A stretch of DNA of 18,654 nt, from NCBI GenBank assembly GCA_964438715.1, contig CAYTLQ010000270.1, forward strand, positions 1 to 18,654. Reading direction: 5' to 3'. The position numbers were made by a program, and so were the translations under genes. The stretch comes from CAYTLQ01 sp964438715. GTDB taxonomy: Bacteria; Bacteroidota; Ignavibacteria; Ignavibacteriales; Ignavibacteriaceae. Within the stretch, counting starts at the first letter, position 1; each line of letters opens with the position of its first letter. The notes under the pieces are model-generated. The model worked only from the letters and a program-made list of their open reading frames with translations. It was not told where the DNA came from and made no database searches. This document shows positions 16,604 through 18,654 of the stretch, piece after piece.

Positions 16604-17941
16604 TTAATTTTTATGTGTGAGAACTGCCTCACCAAATTTTTTGGTAATAGTTATTCCGGCTTTAGTAAGAAATTCATTTGGCAGTTCACCTCCAACAAAA
16701 ATATACACCAACTCAGATGGGATCTCACTAACAGAATTATCACCCGAGTGAATTAAAACAGTACTGTCGGCTTTTATCTCCTTTACCTGCGTATTAAATA
16801 AAGCTGATACTTTTCCGTTTACTATCGCGTCATTAATTTTTTCAAGATTTTTCGGTTTAAGACGGGAAAATGATTCACTGCGGTAGGAAATTACAACCCG
16901 ATTACCTTCATCTGCTAACAGAAGTGCAGACTCAATTGCTGAATCACCTCCTCCGACGACAAGGATATTTTTGTTTTTAATAAGTTCCGGCTCCAATAAA
17001 CGATAATATACATGCTCCGATTGTTCCCCAGGAACGCCAAGCTTTCTCGGGCTTCCCCTCCTTCCAATTGCAAGGATAACACCGGCAGAAGTATATTCAC
17101 CTTTTTTGGTCACCACCCGAAATATATCTCCCTCTTTACGAAGAGATTCAACTTTTTCCTGCTCGTGTATTTTGATAGAATTTTTTTCGAGAACGGTAAT
17201 CCATAATTCAATGAGTTCGTTCTTCGAAGTTTCAAAAAGTTTTACTTTACCGTACAATGGTAAATCCATTGGCGAAGTCATCACCACTTTCGCTCGAGGA
17301 AAACTAAACACTGTACCGCCGATTGTGTCCTGTTCGAGTGTAAGATATCTGAGTTTATTTTTAACAGAGTTTAGAGTTGCGGATATTCCTGCCGGACCGG
17401 CGCCGATGATAATAACATCATATTGTGCGTTGTGGTTTCTGTTCAGTTTCTTTGCCAGAGCATCACTGGCTTGCTTCCCCTGCTCAACTGCATTTTTAAT
17501 GAGTCCCATTCCTCCTAATTCACCGGCAATATAAAGCCCGCTTACATTCGATTCAAAATCCTGATTAACATGCGGTAACTCAACACCTCGTTTTTCGGTT
17601 CCAATACATAAAGTAATTGCCATAACCGGACATGCATGAAAACACGCACCATGCCCAACGCAACGAGATGCATTTATTGTTGTTGCTTTACCACTAACCA
17701 AACCCAGAATATCTTTTTCCGGACAAGCCTCAACACAAGCAGAACTGCCTATACAAGTCTCCTGATTTACAACAGGATGTAATGAAACCGGTTCATGAAG
17801 ACCAAACTCCTTTGCCTTTTCAATCTTTTCCCTGGTTTCCGATGTCTTCCTGTTATGTGTTTTCAGATAATAAAAAAGTGTCCCCGCCAACAAGGCGATG
17901 GCAAAAAGATATGCTATAAGGTTTTCAAGTAATACTTCCAT
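16604..17941 (-). CDS. Membrane-anchored ferredoxin-flavin oxidoreductase with permuted FAD domain
   Basis: The 445-residue product has a transmembrane helix (about residues 6-26), then two ferredoxin-like motifs, C63-x5-C69-x3-C73-P and C94-x5-C100-x3-C104-P. Next come GLYIAGELGGMG (136-147), the FAD Rossmann motif GAGPAG (180-185) and the NAD(P) motif GGGDSA (330-335). The fold is that of thioredoxin-reductase-like flavoproteins but lacks their redox CxxC. The segment that normally closes the FAD site at the C-terminus here precedes the Rossmann motif, and the chain stops just after FVGGELPNEF. Both iron-sulfur motifs lack the second cysteine (S66 and H97). It probably passes electrons between NAD(P)H and a membrane or periplasmic carrier on the cytoplasmic face. 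Its ATG overlaps the TPR stop by one base. Confidence 0.85.
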   Translation of the reverse strand: MEVLLENLIAYLFAIALLAGTLFYYLKTHNRKTSETREKIEKAKEFGLHEPVSLHPVVNQETCIGSSACVEACPEKDILGLVSGKATTINASRCVGHGACFHACPVMAITLCIGTEKRGVELPHVNQDFESNVSGLYIAGELGGMGLIKNAVEQGKQASDALAKKLNRNHNAQYDVIIIGAGPAGISATLNSVKNKLRYLTLEQDTIGGTVFSFPRAKVVMTSPMDLPLYGKVKLFETSKNELIELWITVLEKNSIKIHEQEKVESLRKEGDIFRVVTKKGEYTSAGVILAIGRRGSPRKLGVPGEQSEHVYYRLLEPELIKNKNILVVGGGDSAIESALLLADEGNRVVISYRSESFSRLKPKNLEKINDAIVNGKVSALFNTQVKEIKADSTVLIHSGDNSVSEIPSELVYIFVGGELPNEFLTKAGITITKKFGEAVLTHKN

Positions 17942-18552
17942 TATAACTGCTGAAGAGATTCGTTTGCATTTTCAGCAATAGGAGTGCCCGGAAACTTTTT
18001 TATAACATCGTTCCAGATTTGTCTTGCTTTTTCTTTATCACCGCGGGAGGCCGCAATAGCTCCCAGATTATATAAAGCCTGAGAATTATTTTTGTCTATA
18101 GCCAAAACTTTCCTTGTATATTCTTCTGTTTTGTTATAGTCCTGCTTGAAGTAATAGTACATAGCTACAGAAAAAAGTATATCAATTCGTTTTGGATCCT
18201 TGGCCAAAATGCGCTGATAATATGTTAATGCCATATCAGCCTGGTGACTCTGAAAAAGGAGATCGGCAAATTCCCGCATTTTAACAGTGTCCTCTGGATC
18301 TGCTTCAACTGCCTGCCTCAACATTTCAATTTGCTGTTTAAACTTTTCGGATACATTATCTTTGGAAGGTGCTGAGGCATTTGGCTGAGTTAACCCCTTA
18401 TGTATATCGTCCTGAGGAATATTTTCAGCATTTAATTCGTTACTTGGTTTTGTTGGTTCCGAATCTTCAAGAGAAACAAGTATAACAAGGCCTACAATTA
18501 ATAATAGTACAAAAAGTGGATAAACGAATTGTGGGGTTAATTTAATCTTCAC
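17941..18552 (-). CDS. Membrane-anchored TPR protein
   Basis: The 203-residue product has one N-terminal transmembrane helix (about residues 10-27, VYPLFVLLLIVGLVILVSL), a Pro/Ser/Asn-rich linker and three to four TPR units from about residue 80 on (for example ALTYYQRILAKDPKRIDILF and SQALYNLGAIAASRGDKEK). The solenoid should lie in the periplasm. The layout resembles the TPR parts of the cytochrome c maturation proteins CcmI/NrfG, which hold apocytochromes for haem attachment. With 63 haem sites encoded just downstream, a chaperone role is attractive but is inference. It starts at GTG, with AGGAG six bases upstream. That Shine-Dalgarno site overlaps the stop codon of the preceding gene (TAGGAG), and its own stop overlaps the next start, so it is tightly coupled on both sides. 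Confidence 0.8.
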   Translation of the reverse strand: MKIKLTPQFVYPLFVLLLIVGLVILVSLEDSEPTKPSNELNAENIPQDDIHKGLTQPNASAPSKDNVSEKFKQQIEMLRQAVEADPEDTVKMREFADLLFQSHQADMALTYYQRILAKDPKRIDILFSVAMYYYFKQDYNKTEEYTRKVLAIDKNNSQALYNLGAIAASRGDKEKARQIWNDVIKKFPGTPIAENANESLQQL

Positions 18553-18561
18553 ATTTTACTC

Positions 18562-18654
18562 CTAAAAAATCCATTTATAGCCAAAAGTTATAGTTACAAT
18601 AACATGAATTATCATTATAACAAACATAGAAATAGCAAACGGTAAATGAAATAT
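18562..18654 (-). CDS. C-terminus of a histidine-containing membrane protein (partial)
   Basis: The reading frame entering from the right edge gives 30 residues ending in a TAG at 18564-18562: a hydrophobic helix FAISMFVIMIIHVIVTITFG followed by YKWIF, with one more histidine (HLP) just before it. Histidines in or next to a last helix with an aromatic-basic end are typical of membrane b-type cytochrome subunits, but 30 residues do not prove this. The stop is nine bases from the TPR start, so the protein belongs to the same operon. Its place at the head of a gene run ending in multihaem cytochromes fits a quinone-linked membrane component. Confidence 0.55.
   Translation of the reverse strand: MFHLPFAISMFVIMIIHVIVTITFGYKWIF

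Noticed and set aside
1..18654. tRNA, rRNA, insertion sequences or phage genes
   Set aside because: No cloverleaf, rRNA segment, transposase, integrase or terminal inverted repeats were recognised on either strand by reading.

Overview
The window is AT-rich bacterial DNA. It most likely comes from the Bacteroidota/Chlorobiota/Ignavibacteriota branch. Two large secreted proteins end in the C-terminal sorting domain of the type IX secretion system (motifs NYPNPFNS and NYPNPFNPS). Several genes lack a clear Shine-Dalgarno site, and TTG/GTG starts are common. Multihaem cytochromes together with these FlgD-like sorting domains point towards Ignavibacteria-type organisms, but the exact lineage is inference.

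Left part, + strand: the first 13 codons of a leftward gene lie at the edge. A copper pair follows, a small copper chaperone (268-489) overlapping a Cu(I) P1B-ATPase (486-2690). Then come a leftward lipoprotein gene (2721-3386) and a rightward pair, an FmdB-type zinc ribbon and a SAM methyltransferase (3483-4573). A leftward secreted T9SS-sorted protein fills 4610-6310.

Right part, - strand: from the right edge down to a strong terminator at 6427-6450, every gene is read leftward and nearly all are closely spaced or overlapping. In transcription order they are: the C-terminus of a membrane protein; a membrane-anchored TPR protein; a membrane-anchored ferredoxin/flavin oxidoreductase with a rearranged flavin domain; a 20-haem cytochrome c; a 43-haem cytochrome c; an outer-membrane beta-barrel-like protein; a PHP-family metallohydrolase; a YfgM-like TPR protein; and an FG-GAP/VCBS beta-propeller protein with a T9SS tail.

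The most interesting system is this run from about 18654 to 10149. It has what a redox path across the whole envelope needs: an inner-membrane oxidoreductase, a lysine-rich 20-haem protein suited to the periplasm, a lysine-poor 43-haem protein that could reach or cross the outer membrane, and a translationally coupled barrel gene. This resembles porin-cytochrome conduits for extracellular electron transfer, but the components are not recognisable Mtr or Omb/Omc proteins. The 43-haem protein contains an internal duplication of a 15-haem block. The flavoprotein appears circularly permuted, and both of its ferredoxin motifs lack the second cysteine. The direction of electron flow and the external partner cannot be told from sequence.
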